Below are positions 17,220-25,811 of a DNA stretch of 45,610 nt, piece after piece. Both the position numbers and the translations under genes were made by a program. The notes under the pieces were generated by a model. The model was not told the origin of the DNA. It searched no databases and saw only the letters and a list, made by a program, of their open reading frames with translations. This DNA is from an uncultured Sphingomonadales bacterium (GTDB lineage: Bacteria; Pseudomonadota; Alphaproteobacteria; Sphingomonadales; Sphingomonadaceae), in the NCBI GenBank assembly GCA_937870585.1, contig CALMZE010000054.1, positions 1 to 45,610 of the forward strand, read 5' to 3'. Every line of letters begins with the position of its first letter. The stretch's first letter is position 1.

Positions 17220-17756
17220 TTACACATAAAGTTTCGGATTGATGGCAATGCCGTTTTCCGCGCAGTAGCTCTCGTAATGGTTGATGTACCACCAGACGTC
17301 CGCCGTCTCGACTAGCACTGCGTTGGCATCGTAGAACTCGATAGGACCGGTCATCCAGCCGAACAACTTCACACCATCGGGATGCTCGGTGACGAGCGTG
17401 TGGCTCTCCCCGGGCACTTCGAGTATGAGACCGCCGGGTGACGCCACCCATTCATATTCGAGATAGCGAACGCTGCCTTCCAGACACACCATCACGATAT
17501 TGCCGCGATGCAGATGCGTGCCAATCGTCCCTGGCCCCTTCACCCACAGGATGTTGGAAAAAGTGTTGCTGCGCACGTCAAACGACAGATGCTTGATCGC
17601 CGCATTGTCTCCGAATGGCACCCAAGGGCTATCATCGTCGCTTTGCGCGTCGATATAGCGCCCGCCGGGGCTGAGCCGCTCGACGAGATGCCTGTAATTG
17701 TTCGGGACTTCGACAATTTCCTTCACGTCAGAAGGTGGGGCTTTCATGATCGCCAT
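17220..17756 (-). CDS. Cupin, 2,4'-dihydroxyacetophenone dioxygenase-like (2)
   Basis: This 178-residue cupin has a three-His metal site at about 81, 83 and 119 (GTHLHRG, GESHTL). It shares WVPFGDNAAI and the C-terminal DVWWYINHYESYCAENGIAINP with the first cupin, which indicates tandem duplication. Loop sequences differ enough for separate substrates or a non-catalytic role. AGGAG is 6 bases before the ATG. It lies 10 bases from the third cupin and is separated from the first by the palindromic repeat. It should be cytoplasmic, as no signal peptide is seen. Confidence 0.88.
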   Translation of the reverse strand: MAIMKAPPSDVKEIVEVPNNYRHLVERLSPGGRYIDAQSDDDSPWVPFGDNAAIKHLSFDVRSNTFSNILWVKGPGTIGTHLHRGNIVMVCLEGSVRYLEYEWVASPGGLILEVPGESHTLVTEHPDGVKLFGWMTGPIEFYDANAVLVETADVWWYINHYESYCAENGIAINPKLYV

Positions 17757-17766
17757 GGCGGGCTCC

Positions 17767-18300
17767 TCAGCGGATCAGCGTGTCAACATAGTCGGCACCG
17801 ATGCCAACCGCGTCATAATGGTCGCGCGCCAGCTTCATGTAATCGAACACGTCGAAATGGCCGGTGGTGTTGCCATCATCGTCCAGCCACATCAGCGGGC
17901 CTGAGACGACGAAGAAAACCTTCATGGGATCGGGATGGTCGTAACAGACCAAAGTGTGGCTTTCGCCCGGCGTTTCATAGATGAAGTCGCCTGCGGTCGC
18001 CGTCCAGCTATGTTCGAGATAAGCCCATTTTCCGCTGATCGTATAAGCCCAGATCGGGTGCGGGTGATAATGGCGGTTCACCAGCCCTGCCGATTTGGAC
18101 ATGAGCACATCGGCCCACATGTTCTTGGACGGGCTGATCCAGACCGGTTTGGAAGACACGGTTTCGCTGATCGGCACCCAATAGCGTTCGTCGCCCTCTG
18201 CAATGTTTGGCATATAGACTTCGGGCAGCCCGCCTTCGCGGAAGACATTCTCCACGGGCTTGATGCCCTTCCAGAATTCCGAATGGGGCGTTTCAGGCAT
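17767..18300 (-). CDS. Cupin, 2,4'-dihydroxyacetophenone dioxygenase-like (3)
   Basis: This 177-residue cupin is the most divergent of the three. Its metal ligands should be His77, His79 and His115 (NRHYHPHP and GESHTL). WVPISETVSSKPVWISP replaces the WVPFGDN motif. The C-terminal part (FDVFDYMKLARDHYDAVGIG) is also different. It may be the closest of the three to characterised 2,4'-dihydroxyacetophenone dioxygenase. GGAG is 7 bases before the ATG. It follows the TonB receptor gene, from which a strong hairpin separates it, so it probably starts its own transcript or depends on read-through. Confidence 0.87.
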   Translation of the reverse strand: MPETPHSEFWKGIKPVENVFREGGLPEVYMPNIAEGDERYWVPISETVSSKPVWISPSKNMWADVLMSKSAGLVNRHYHPHPIWAYTISGKWAYLEHSWTATAGDFIYETPGESHTLVCYDHPDPMKVFFVVSGPLMWLDDDGNTTGHFDVFDYMKLARDHYDAVGIGADYVDTLIR

Positions 18301-18323
18301 TATGCGTCTCCATGAAAGGGAGT

Positions 18324-18350
18324 GGAGGCGGGCGCACGTCGCCCGCCTCC
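18324..18350 (-). terminator. Hairpin downstream of the first TonB receptor
   Basis: There is a perfect 11-base stem (GGAGGCGGGCG / CGCCCGCCTCC) with a 5-base loop, starting 12 bases after the receptor stop. The following minus-strand sequence (CACTCCCTTTCATGG) has only a weak T run, so termination may be partial and allow read-through into the cupin genes. Confidence 0.6.
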
Positions 18351-18361
18351 GGGGAGGACCA

Positions 18362-20869
18362 TCAGAAGTCGAGACCGAGCTTCACATACCATTCGCGCGG
18401 ACGGCTGTAGGTGCCATAGAATTGGCCGCCTGCAATCTGCGCCTGCCCCGTCACCAGATAGCGTTCATCGGTGATGTTGGTCATACCCGCCGTCAAATCC
18501 CAATGATTGCCCGACTTGAAGGTGATCGAGCCATTGAGAATGTCGGTCGCCGGACGCTGGAGCAGATATGCGCGTTCGGTATCGTTCCACAGTTTGGACG
18601 TGTGGGTATAGTCCGCAAGGAACACGACCTTCGCGTCTCCGCCACCCACGGCCAGTTCATAGCGCGGGCTGACGTTGAACTTCCATTTGGGCGTCTTGGG
18701 CAGATCGGCACCCGGGAACACACCTGCCTGGAACGGGTTTGCCGCAACCTGAGCCGGAGCCAGCACCGACGTATATTTGGAGTCAGTGAAACCCACTGAA
18801 GCGTTGATCAGGAAGCCATCAGCCGGAGCCGCTGTCAGTTCGAGTTCAAAGCCCTTCAAGCGCGCATCGCCTGCGTTCTGAATGGTCGGAGACACACCCT
18901 GCTGGAAGTTCAGCTGGATGCCCGCATATTTCGTCGTGAAAATTGCGGCATTCAGCTGCAACTTGCGGTCGATCAGCGTGGATTTGAGGCCGATTTCGAA
19001 GGTCGTGGCCTTTTCCTCGTCAAAGTCCGGCGCCGTTGGCAGCGGGTTGGAGAGACGGGTGGTCCAGCCGCCCGTCTTGTAGCCCTTGGACCAGCTGCCA
19101 TAGACCATCACGTCTTCGTTCGGGTGGTATTGCAGGCCAACCTTGGGCGAGAAGTTGTTGAACACCTTCTTCTGCGTGCCTGCGATATAATAACGCAGCG
19201 GCTGGCCTGCATTGGGGAATCCTGCTGCAATGCGACAGGCATCGGTGATGGGCGCAATCGACGCACAGGGCGGCACGCCGACCTGATTGAGGATTTTGTA
19301 GGTCAGGCCGTTTGCGTCCGACTGGAAGCCTTCGAATGACTTGTTCTCATGCGTATAGCGGCCGCCGATGGAGATGCCGAACTGTTCGGTCGGCTTGAAA
19401 TCCACCTGACCGAAGAAGGCGTAGTTCTTGGTCGACAGATCGTTTGGTCCATCAACCTGCAACAGGCCTTCGGCGAACGTCACATAATCGTGCAGATCGC
19501 CCGCTTCCTTGAAATAATAGGCACCCAAAACATAGTTCAGCCGCTTATCCATCGCCGAGCCGTTCAGCTGGAGTTCCTGGCTGAACTGATACTGGTTCAT
19601 CGTGAAGCTGGTGTGCAGGAAGTTGAGCGGCGAACCGTCAATATCCATGCCAACATTCCAGTGCAGCTCCCGATAGGCCGTGATCGATTTGAGCAGAACA
19701 TTTTCGCTCAGATCAAACTCGATCGTGCCCGAACCGCCATAGGTCTTCAGCTTGGAATAATTGTTGCCATTGGCATAGCTGGTGTCGAGGCTGTTCGTCA
19801 CGAAGCGGTTGTCATAGGGCAAGCGGTTATTGGCCGGATTGGCATCGACGTTGACGCCGAACACGGTCGGATTGTCAAAGATGCTGTTCAATCCGCCAAT
19901 GCCGCCAATATAGGCGAAGGACGGTGGGCCGCCCCCGCACGAGGGATCGCCCACAATGCCCTGAATGGCGCAATTATAGGTGCCGGCGAACACCGCAGGC
20001 GTGGTTGCGATGACCTTGTTGGCGATCTGCGCCTGATCAATATCGGTATAGTCGCCCGAAACCGTCACGCGCACGCTGCCGCCATTATCATATTTCAGCT
20101 TGCCCCGCAGGTTCCAGCTATTGTCTCCGCCTTCGCGACCAAGGCCAATATTGTCATAGCCCGCCGCCTTATAGTTGGTGATCGGGGTTGACGCGAAGTT
20201 GGACGCACCGGGGAACGCAATGCGTTTGAGGTAGCCCTTGCGGTTCTTGGTGGAGAAGCTGATCGACGAGCTCAGTGAGTCACCCAGCGGAAGGTCAACC
20301 GTGCCGCGCGTCTGGATGAGGCTGAACTTGCCAACGGTCAGATCGCCCTTGAAGCGGAATTCCTTGCCCGGATCATGCGTAACGATCGAGATCGCGCCGC
20401 CGATGGTGTTGCGGCCAAAGAGTGTACCCTGCGGGCCTTTCAGCACTTCGACGCGCTCCACGTCCGGCAGATCCTGGTTCGCACCGACCGAGCGGGCGAG
20501 ATAGACGCCATCAAGATAGATGCCCACGCCCGGATCAATGTTGAACGCAAAGTCGTTCGCACCGATGCCACGGATATAGGCGGAGAGCACGGCGGAAGAG
20601 CCCGAGAATGGCGTGCCTGCATCCAGTGTGACGTTGGGTGAAATGTTGGAGAGTGAGGCGACGCTTGTCACGGCGCGTTCACCCAGCGACTCGGCCGTGA
20701 AGGCGGAAATTGCAATCGGCACGTCCTGGACATTTTCAGCGCGCTTTTGCGCGGTGACGACAATATCCTGAATGCCGCCCGTGTCTTCGGAACTTTCCTG
20801 CGCAAAGGCCGGTGCTGTCATGATTGTGGCCAGCGCAGTCGCGGCCAGCAGTGTCTTGGCGATAGCCAT
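18362..20869 (-). CDS. TonB-dependent receptor (1)
   Basis: This outer-membrane active-transport receptor has 835 residues. It has a signal peptide ending PAFAQ, a plug domain beginning DIVVTAQKRAENVQDVPIAI, FGRNTIGGAISIVTHDPG, and a long beta-barrel region ending in a terminal Phe (KLGLDF). It imports a substrate into the periplasm using energy from TonB-ExbBD. Sphingomonads carry many such receptors for aromatic and other carbon sources, and the neighbours suggest a catabolic substrate rather than iron. An AraC regulator gene lies 118 bases upstream on the same strand, and a hairpin follows the stop. Confidence 0.95.
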   Translation of the reverse strand: MAIAKTLLAATALATIMTAPAFAQESSEDTGGIQDIVVTAQKRAENVQDVPIAISAFTAESLGERAVTSVASLSNISPNVTLDAGTPFSGSSAVLSAYIRGIGANDFAFNIDPGVGIYLDGVYLARSVGANQDLPDVERVEVLKGPQGTLFGRNTIGGAISIVTHDPGKEFRFKGDLTVGKFSLIQTRGTVDLPLGDSLSSSISFSTKNRKGYLKRIAFPGASNFASTPITNYKAAGYDNIGLGREGGDNSWNLRGKLKYDNGGSVRVTVSGDYTDIDQAQIANKVIATTPAVFAGTYNCAIQGIVGDPSCGGGPPSFAYIGGIGGLNSIFDNPTVFGVNVDANPANNRLPYDNRFVTNSLDTSYANGNNYSKLKTYGGSGTIEFDLSENVLLKSITAYRELHWNVGMDIDGSPLNFLHTSFTMNQYQFSQELQLNGSAMDKRLNYVLGAYYFKEAGDLHDYVTFAEGLLQVDGPNDLSTKNYAFFGQVDFKPTEQFGISIGGRYTHENKSFEGFQSDANGLTYKILNQVGVPPCASIAPITDACRIAAGFPNAGQPLRYYIAGTQKKVFNNFSPKVGLQYHPNEDVMVYGSWSKGYKTGGWTTRLSNPLPTAPDFDEEKATTFEIGLKSTLIDRKLQLNAAIFTTKYAGIQLNFQQGVSPTIQNAGDARLKGFELELTAAPADGFLINASVGFTDSKYTSVLAPAQVAANPFQAGVFPGADLPKTPKWKFNVSPRYELAVGGGDAKVVFLADYTHTSKLWNDTERAYLLQRPATDILNGSITFKSGNHWDLTAGMTNITDERYLVTGQAQIAGGQFYGTYSRPREWYVKLGLDF

Positions 20870-20987
20870 ATCCTACTCCCCATTCATTGTGCCGTGGCGG
20901 TCTCTCTGCCACAGTCTGGTTGGAAACTGCCCGATCAACTCCGCGCCGTCTTGCACTCACGCGAAGCCAAACCGGACGAACGCGCAA

Positions 20988-21926
20988 TCAGTGGGCGGGC
21001 TTCCCGCGCCATTCACTAGGTGAAACGCCAAAATGCTGGCGGAAGCAGCGCGTGAAATAGGCGCTGTCATTAAAACCGAGATCAAACGCGACTTCGGTGA
21101 TGCGATCCACGCCGCCTGCCTTGAGTCGCTCGGCCGCGCGCTCCAGCCGTAATTGCTGAATATAGGCACTCGGTGTCGTCGCCATGGCGGCAAAGGCGTT
21201 CTGGACCGTGCGCAGCGAGATGCCGAGTTCGGCAGCGATGGTTCCAGTCTTGAGATCAGGATCCGCCAGACGCGCTTCGATCAATGCCAGAATGCGGTCG
21301 CGAGTCCCTTTGGGAGAGACTTGCGCAGCATTGGCACCGCGTATCGCAAAGGCGAGCAGATCGAGAAACACATTGGCAATGCCATCCTGCCAGTCGGGAT
21401 CGGCCCCACTCTGATCACCCTGTCGCCAGAGCGAGAGGAGGAAATCATGCACGAGCCGCGTGCCCGGCGCCCCGCCCGTTATGGTGCGGCACATATGATC
21501 TTCGAAATCGGGCAAGCGCGAGGCAATGGCCGCGCGGGACATTTCCACAACCAGCATTTCATTGTCGTCAGACAAGTTGGTGAAATAGGGATCACCGCCA
21601 TGAACGATGGTGAAATCGCCGCCGCCCAGCTCTGCCTCGCGCTGCCATTGGCCATTGAGACAGGCCCCGCGATGCTGGAGGTGGAAGATCACGCGATCCG
21701 CGCGCTCGCTCGCCCCATCCTTCCAGCGATGCACCGTGGCCTTTTGCGACAAGGGCCGGATCATGGTGAGATCACCCAGACGCCAGCGGGACATGCGGGC
21801 CGCAAACACATCATCGGGGGAATCAACGGCAAGTCCTGTGAACGTGTCTGCCGTGATGCGATTCCAGAAGTCGAGTCGCTCTCGCGGCGCGACACTGTTG
21901 GTCGTGAAGGTTTCGATGGCACTCAT
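20988..21926 (-). CDS. AraC family transcriptional regulator
   Basis: This 312-residue regulator has an N-terminal ligand-binding/dimerisation region of the AraC_binding_2 type (FWNRITADTFTGLAVDSP) and a C-terminal double helix-turn-helix. In the latter, GTIAAELGISLRTVQNAF and ITEVAFDLGFNDSAYFTRCFRQHFGVSPSEWR are clear, the second being the family signature. ATG 21926 is chosen for its GGGGAG 8 bases upstream; earlier in-frame codons would run into the transporter gene. It lies 14 bases after the MFS gene, so it may be read from the same transcript, and it probably controls the adjacent TonB receptor. Confidence 0.93.
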   Translation of the reverse strand: MSAIETFTTNSVAPRERLDFWNRITADTFTGLAVDSPDDVFAARMSRWRLGDLTMIRPLSQKATVHRWKDGASERADRVIFHLQHRGACLNGQWQREAELGGGDFTIVHGGDPYFTNLSDDNEMLVVEMSRAAIASRLPDFEDHMCRTITGGAPGTRLVHDFLLSLWRQGDQSGADPDWQDGIANVFLDLLAFAIRGANAAQVSPKGTRDRILALIEARLADPDLKTGTIAAELGISLRTVQNAFAAMATTPSAYIQQLRLERAAERLKAGGVDRITEVAFDLGFNDSAYFTRCFRQHFGVSPSEWRGKPAH

Positions 21927-21940
21927 GTCCGGTTCTCCCC

Positions 21941-23181
21941 TCAGGCGGTGGCGGCGTCTCCACCCTTGTTTCGTGCAGCCAGAACACGTGGCGCGGTTTC
22001 GCGCAGGCCGATACCAACGAGGGCGGCCAGCACAGTCAGCCCCAGCATCATCCACAGCACGGCAGAGCGACCATAAGCGTCAGACAGCGCGCCAGCGGCG
22101 AACGGGCTCAGCACCCCGCCCAACACTTCGCCAATGCCCATCACGATGCCTGTGAGCGATGCGGTCAGGCGCGGATCGACCGATTCAGACGGGATCGTCG
22201 CCATGAACAGCGGGAACACCCCGTTCAGCGCCCAACCGAAGAAAAAGATGATCGCGAGCACAACCGTGCTGCCGGTGAAGAACATCGCGCCCAACGGCAG
22301 GATAACGCCCAACAGGGAGAAACCGATGATGCTTGGCTTGCGACCGATATAGTCAGACAGGGCTGAAACCGCGAAGCTGCCTATGCCGGCTGAAATGCCG
22401 AGCGTCGCCATCAGCCAAGCGGTCGTATCGGGATCGAAGCCGCGTTCCTTGGTCAGATAGAGCGCATGAACGCCCAGCAGCAGACGAGGTAAGAGACAAG
22501 CAGCACTGAAATGACAGCGCACAGTTGCACGTTGCGGTCTGCAAAAGCCTCCGCCAGAGTCGCCTTGGGCGTGTCACCGTGGGAAACCTCATCGGCACTG
22601 GGTTCCTTCACAAAGAACCAGATGATGGCGGCGCTGATCAGACCGGGAATGGCCGCCAGATAAAAGGCATCGCGCCAGCCATAGGCCATGGCCACCGGCA
22701 CCAGCACGAGCGGCGCGACGGCAGAGCCCAGCACGTTCGAACCGAGATTCTGCCCCACGCCCATGGCAAGGCCGCGGCGCTCTTCATCCACTTCGGCGGC
22801 AATGATCGAATGGCTGACCGGCATCACGCCGCCTTCTGCCAGACCCATCAAAATGCGCGCGCCGAGCAGCATCAGGAAGCTGTGCGCCAAACCGGAAACG
22901 ACTGAGCACAGGCAGAAGGCAATCGTCGCAATCACGATCACTGGCTTGCGCGAACCCAGTTTGTCCGAAATGCGCCCCACCATGAAGCCTGCAATCGCCC
23001 ATGTGAGCGAGAGGCCCGAAGACAGGAGCCCCACTTGCGTGTCGCTCAGCTTCAGATCGGGCTGAACAAAGGGCATGAGGAAGTTGAGCGCATTCCGATC
23101 AAAAAAGAGGATGCCGAAATTGAGGCTCAGCAGCCCCACCAGCATCATCTGGTATCCGGCGGATCGCCGTCCCGTGGTCAT
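21941..23181 (-). pseudogene. MFS transporter interrupted by a single-base frameshift
   Basis: Two reading frames together make one major facilitator superfamily transporter of about 413 residues with 12 membrane segments. The first half (23181 down to about 22470) ends in SVLLVSYLVCCWAF and then reads MRSI-stop. The second half continues in the adjacent frame as HALYLTKERGFDPDTTAWL, with SDYIGRKPSIIGF and a normal C-terminus. Restoring one base at GTTCATG (about 22468-22471) gives WAFHALYLTK, and the total span is 1241 bases, one short of a multiple of three. This is a true inactivation or a sequencing error; I see no slippery heptamer for programmed shifting. The substrate is probably an organic acid, by context. 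Confidence 0.85.
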
Positions 23182-23205
23182 GTCTTACTCTCCTCATACT
23201 GCCCG

Positions 23206-23219
23206 CCCGCTATTGCGGG
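23206..23219. other. Short hairpin between VOC and MFS genes
   Basis: CCCGC-TATT-GCGGG forms a 5-base stem (plus one G-U pair) with a tetraloop in the 56-base gap. It could be a weak attenuator or an RNA stability element inside the minus-strand operon. No T run follows, so a terminator role is not favoured. Confidence 0.3.
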
Positions 23220-23237
23220 TCTGGCCATGCTCTTCTC

Positions 23238-23777
23238 TCAAATGAACGGGCGCACCGGATCGCGGCCATCCCAATCCACGCTCGCCTTCCAGAAGCGGGT
23301 GAAGGTCTCATCCATCCCGGGCGTTGCCGGAATGAGTTCGACCATGCCCGGATCATTGCGGCCATTATCCATATACGCGACAGCACCGCCCGTCGGCACA
23401 TTGGCGCGAAACGCGGTCTCAAATCCCTTGGCCTGATAGACGCCAATCTCTGCATCCACATCATCCACGGCGATGCCGACATGGTGAAAGCCAAAGCCGC
23501 GCTTGTTCGCTATGTCGCGATAGACTGACGGATGATCATCCAGCGGCTGGATCAGTTCGATATTCATATGCCCGGCAAAAGCCATGGCAATGGCGACATC
23601 GGCTTGAGAGGGCGCACCACGGTACACCTGATCGGCTGCCCAGAAATGGTCGAGCAGGAACCATGGCCCGGTCTTGGCTTCCTTGATCCACCAATCGATG
23701 CTCGCGCGGATATCCTCTACTACATAAGCCATCTGGATGATCTGGCCGGTGCGCTGGCCAAAGCCGAATTCGGTCAT
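23238..23777 (-). CDS. VOC superfamily protein (glyoxalase-like)
   Basis: This 179-residue vicinal-oxygen-chelate protein has QMAYVVEDIRASIDWWIK at the N-terminus, then FHHVGIAVDDVDAEI and MVELIPATPG. These give the paired beta-alpha-beta-beta-beta modules with His and Glu metal ligands in the expected places. Members include methylmalonyl-CoA epimerase-like and glyoxalase-like enzymes and extradiol dioxygenases; the short length fits the first two groups better. It starts 12 bases after the MDR gene and is co-transcribed with it. The substrate is unknown. Confidence 0.88.
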   Translation of the reverse strand: MTEFGFGQRTGQIIQMAYVVEDIRASIDWWIKEAKTGPWFLLDHFWAADQVYRGAPSQADVAIAMAFAGHMNIELIQPLDDHPSVYRDIANKRGFGFHHVGIAVDDVDAEIGVYQAKGFETAFRANVPTGGAVAYMDNGRNDPGMVELIPATPGMDETFTRFWKASVDWDGRDPVRPFI

Positions 23778-23789
23778 GCATATGGTCCT

Positions 23790-24800
23790 TCAAACACGGA
23801 TCACCACCTTGCCAAACAACGCGGAGGAGGATTGATAATCATAAGCCGCGCGTGCATCCGCAAAGTCGAACACGCGGTCCACCACGGGCTTAATCGTGCA
23901 CGCATCGACAGCCGCGTTTAGGCGTTCAGCCATCAGTGCGGAGCCAACGAAGATGCCACGCATCCGCCCCGCCTTCACCATCATGTCGCGCGGGTTGGCA
24001 CTCCCTTCGCGCGAGAGCACGCCGATGAACGCAATTTCTCCACCAAAGCCGACCGCAGCCATGGATTGTGCCAAAGTCCCCTGTCCGCCCACTTCCACGA
24101 CATGATCAATGCCTCCGGTCAGGCGAAAGGCTTCAGCACCCCAATTGGGCGTTGTCCGGTAGTTGATCACCGCATCAGCCCCGAGCGCCTTTACCCGCTC
24201 CAGCTTTTCGTCGGATGATGACGTCGCCAGCACGCGCGCACCGGCAGCCTTGGCGATCTGGAGCGCAATCAGCGAGACTCCGCCCGTGCCCAGCACAGCG
24301 ACCCAGCGCCCCGGTCTGACCGAAGGCGAGCCTTCCATCAGCGCGTTCCAGGCTGTTACGCCTGCGCAGGGCAACGTCGCCGCTTCTTCAAAGGTCAGGC
24401 TTTGCGCGATGGGAACAACGCCACGTTCGGGCAGCGTCACATATTCGCTGAGCATCCCTTTGGCAGGAACTGCACCCAGCGCAGGCCCCGCCTTGGCATG
24501 AGCAGGGCCAGACACCCAGTTCTGAAAGAAGGTGCCTGCCACCCGGTCTCCCACCTTGAAGCGCGACACCCCTGCGCCCACGGCTTCCACCTCGCCCACG
24601 CCATCGGACAGCGGGGTGATGTCGCGATCCGCTGCACCGCCCATATATTGGCCGAGCGGGATCAACTGGTCGCGATAATTGAGTGAACAGGCGCGCACGC
24701 GGATCAGCACTTCATCAGCTGCCGGTTCCGGTTTCGGAATGTCAGCCAGAAACAGCCCGTCGAGCGACGTGCAGCCCTGTCGCAGTTGCCATGCCTTCAT
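23790..24800 (-). CDS. Quinone-oxidoreductase-like MDR dehydrogenase
   Basis: This medium-chain reductase/dehydrogenase has about 336 residues. It lacks the zinc-binding cysteine motifs and has the nucleotide-binding VLGTGGVSLIALQ in the middle, with SLNYRDQL near the N-terminus. This is the pattern of NAD(P)H:quinone-oxidoreductase-type or crotonyl-CoA-reductase-like enzymes that reduce activated double bonds. ATG 24800 is preferred because GGAGAGG is 6 bases upstream, while ATG 24806 abuts it. It heads the minus-strand MDR-VOC-MFS operon. A TTTCAC-AAG-GTGAAA dyad about 60 bases upstream suggests IclR control. Confidence 0.9.
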   Translation of the reverse strand: MKAWQLRQGCTSLDGLFLADIPKPEPAADEVLIRVRACSLNYRDQLIPLGQYMGGAADRDITPLSDGVGEVEAVGAGVSRFKVGDRVAGTFFQNWVSGPAHAKAGPALGAVPAKGMLSEYVTLPERGVVPIAQSLTFEEAATLPCAGVTAWNALMEGSPSVRPGRWVAVLGTGGVSLIALQIAKAAGARVLATSSSDEKLERVKALGADAVINYRTTPNWGAEAFRLTGGIDHVVEVGGQGTLAQSMAAVGFGGEIAFIGVLSREGSANPRDMMVKAGRMRGIFVGSALMAERLNAAVDACTIKPVVDRVFDFADARAAYDYQSSSALFGKVVIRV

Positions 24801-24862
24801 GGGCATCCTCTCCCTTTATGGCCGGAGGTTAGGAGACGCGCCGATGAGACTCAAATTTTCTG

Positions 24863-24877
24863 TTTCACAAGGTGAAA
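24863..24877. promoter_or_regulatory. Dyad TTTCAC-N3-GTGAAA upstream of the MDR-VOC-MFS operon
   Basis: TTTCACAAGGTGAAA is a perfect 6-3-6 palindrome, 63 bases before the MDR start and 36 bases downstream of the IclR gene's stop. A near-identical site (one mismatch) lies in the iclR-UPF0261 intergenic gap at 25722-25736. IclR-family proteins bind such short dyads, so both are inferred to be operators of the adjacent regulator. Confidence 0.6.
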
Positions 24878-24912
24878 TACATAGGCCGTGATTCTTGGGG
24901 GCGAATGCAGCG

Positions 24913-25710
24913 CTAGACCGAAGCCTCCACCGCCCGGCCAATGGCGCTGGCCGTTTCCTGCAAAGTGCCCAGATGCCGCGCGACAATTTCATCCAGCGTG
25001 GATCGCCGCGTTGGCCAAGTCAGGTTGAGCGCAGCGACTGACTGGCGATGGACAAATACGGGAACCGCAATCGAGCGGCGTCCGTCGCGCATCGTCATGA
25101 TCTTGGTGCGGTCCGGCCAGGAGTGAACGGGATCGCGCGCAGCATAGCCAATTTTGCGAATGTCAGCGAGGAGAGTGTCGAGCAGTTCGATGCTCTCCGG
25201 ATCAGCGTCAGCAGGCTGCAAGCGGCTGATGATCGCGCGGCGCTCATCGGCATCGCACGAGGCCAGATAGGCGCGGCCCGTTGCTGTATGAATGTAAGAG
25301 AGCTTGAACCCTACCGGCCCCAGCACCGCCGAATCGAGCCGCACCACTGGGCCATTGGTCTCAATAATCTCAACATGATCGAGTCGCGGCGCGGCGAGGA
25401 CCGAGGGCCAAAAGGCGCGCTGGCTCAACTCCATCATGAACGGAGATGCGATTTCCGCGAGCTTGGATCCAATGTCCGCTGTCTGCCCCGCTGATGCGAT
25501 CACGCCCGGCAAAAAGGCGCCATCGCCCAGCCGCTGCCACACGAGCCCGCGTGAGGACAGCGTGACGATGATCCGCAGCAGAGTCGCCTTGGAAAGGCCA
25601 GTTTGCTGATGGAGTTCATGCAAAGACATGCCCCGGCTGCGCCTGATGCACTGGAGCACATCAATGCCGCGTTCCAGCGCGCGGATGGACTTGACCTTCC
25701 TGTCGATCAT
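24913..25710 (-). CDS. IclR family transcriptional regulator
   Basis: This 265-residue regulator has an N-terminal winged helix-turn-helix (ALERGIDVLQCIRRSRGMSL, then LHQQTGLSKATLLRIIVTLSSRG) and a C-terminal GAF-like effector domain (YIHTATGRAYLASCDADERR), as in IclR, KdgR and PcaU. The start is supported by GAGG 6 bases upstream. It is divergent from the UPF0261-carboxylase operon, with a dyad in the 101-base gap, and upstream of the MDR-VOC-MFS operon, with a matching dyad. It is therefore likely to control both. The effector is probably an intermediate of the pathway. Confidence 0.93.
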   Translation of the reverse strand: MIDRKVKSIRALERGIDVLQCIRRSRGMSLHELHQQTGLSKATLLRIIVTLSSRGLVWQRLGDGAFLPGVIASAGQTADIGSKLAEIASPFMMELSQRAFWPSVLAAPRLDHVEIIETNGPVVRLDSAVLGPVGFKLSYIHTATGRAYLASCDADERRAIISRLQPADADPESIELLDTLLADIRKIGYAARDPVHSWPDRTKIMTMRDGRRSIAVPVFVHRQSVAALNLTWPTRRSTLDEIVARHLGTLQETASAIGRAVEASV

Positions 25711-25720
25711 CGCAAACCTC

Positions 25721-25737
25721 GTTTCACTCTGTGCAAC
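25721..25737. promoter_or_regulatory. IclR-type dyad between iclR and the UPF0261-carboxylase operon
   Basis: GTTTCACTCTGTGCAAC is an inverted repeat with 7-base arms, one mismatch and a 3-base spacer. The core TTTCAC-N3-GTG(C/A)AA is the same as the site at 24863-24877. It lies 11 bases before the IclR start and 75 bases before the UPF0261 start, so one bound dimer could affect both promoters. Confidence 0.6.
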
Positions 25738-25811
25738 CTAACAGCAGATTGGGGATGTGCAAATTCCCGGTCTCCATGCCAGAACCAAGCGACAGGAAGA
25801 GGACGCCCGCG

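Noticed and set aside
20894-20912. GTGGC-N9-GCCAC dyad upstream of TonB receptor 1 as an AraC site
   Set aside because: Short arms in GC-rich DNA are expected by chance, and AraC proteins usually bind direct repeats; no second copy was found.
22453-22480. Programmed -1 ribosomal frameshift in the MFS gene
   Set aside because: No slippery X-XXY-YYZ heptamer or downstream hairpin was seen at the junction; a mutation or sequencing error is simpler.
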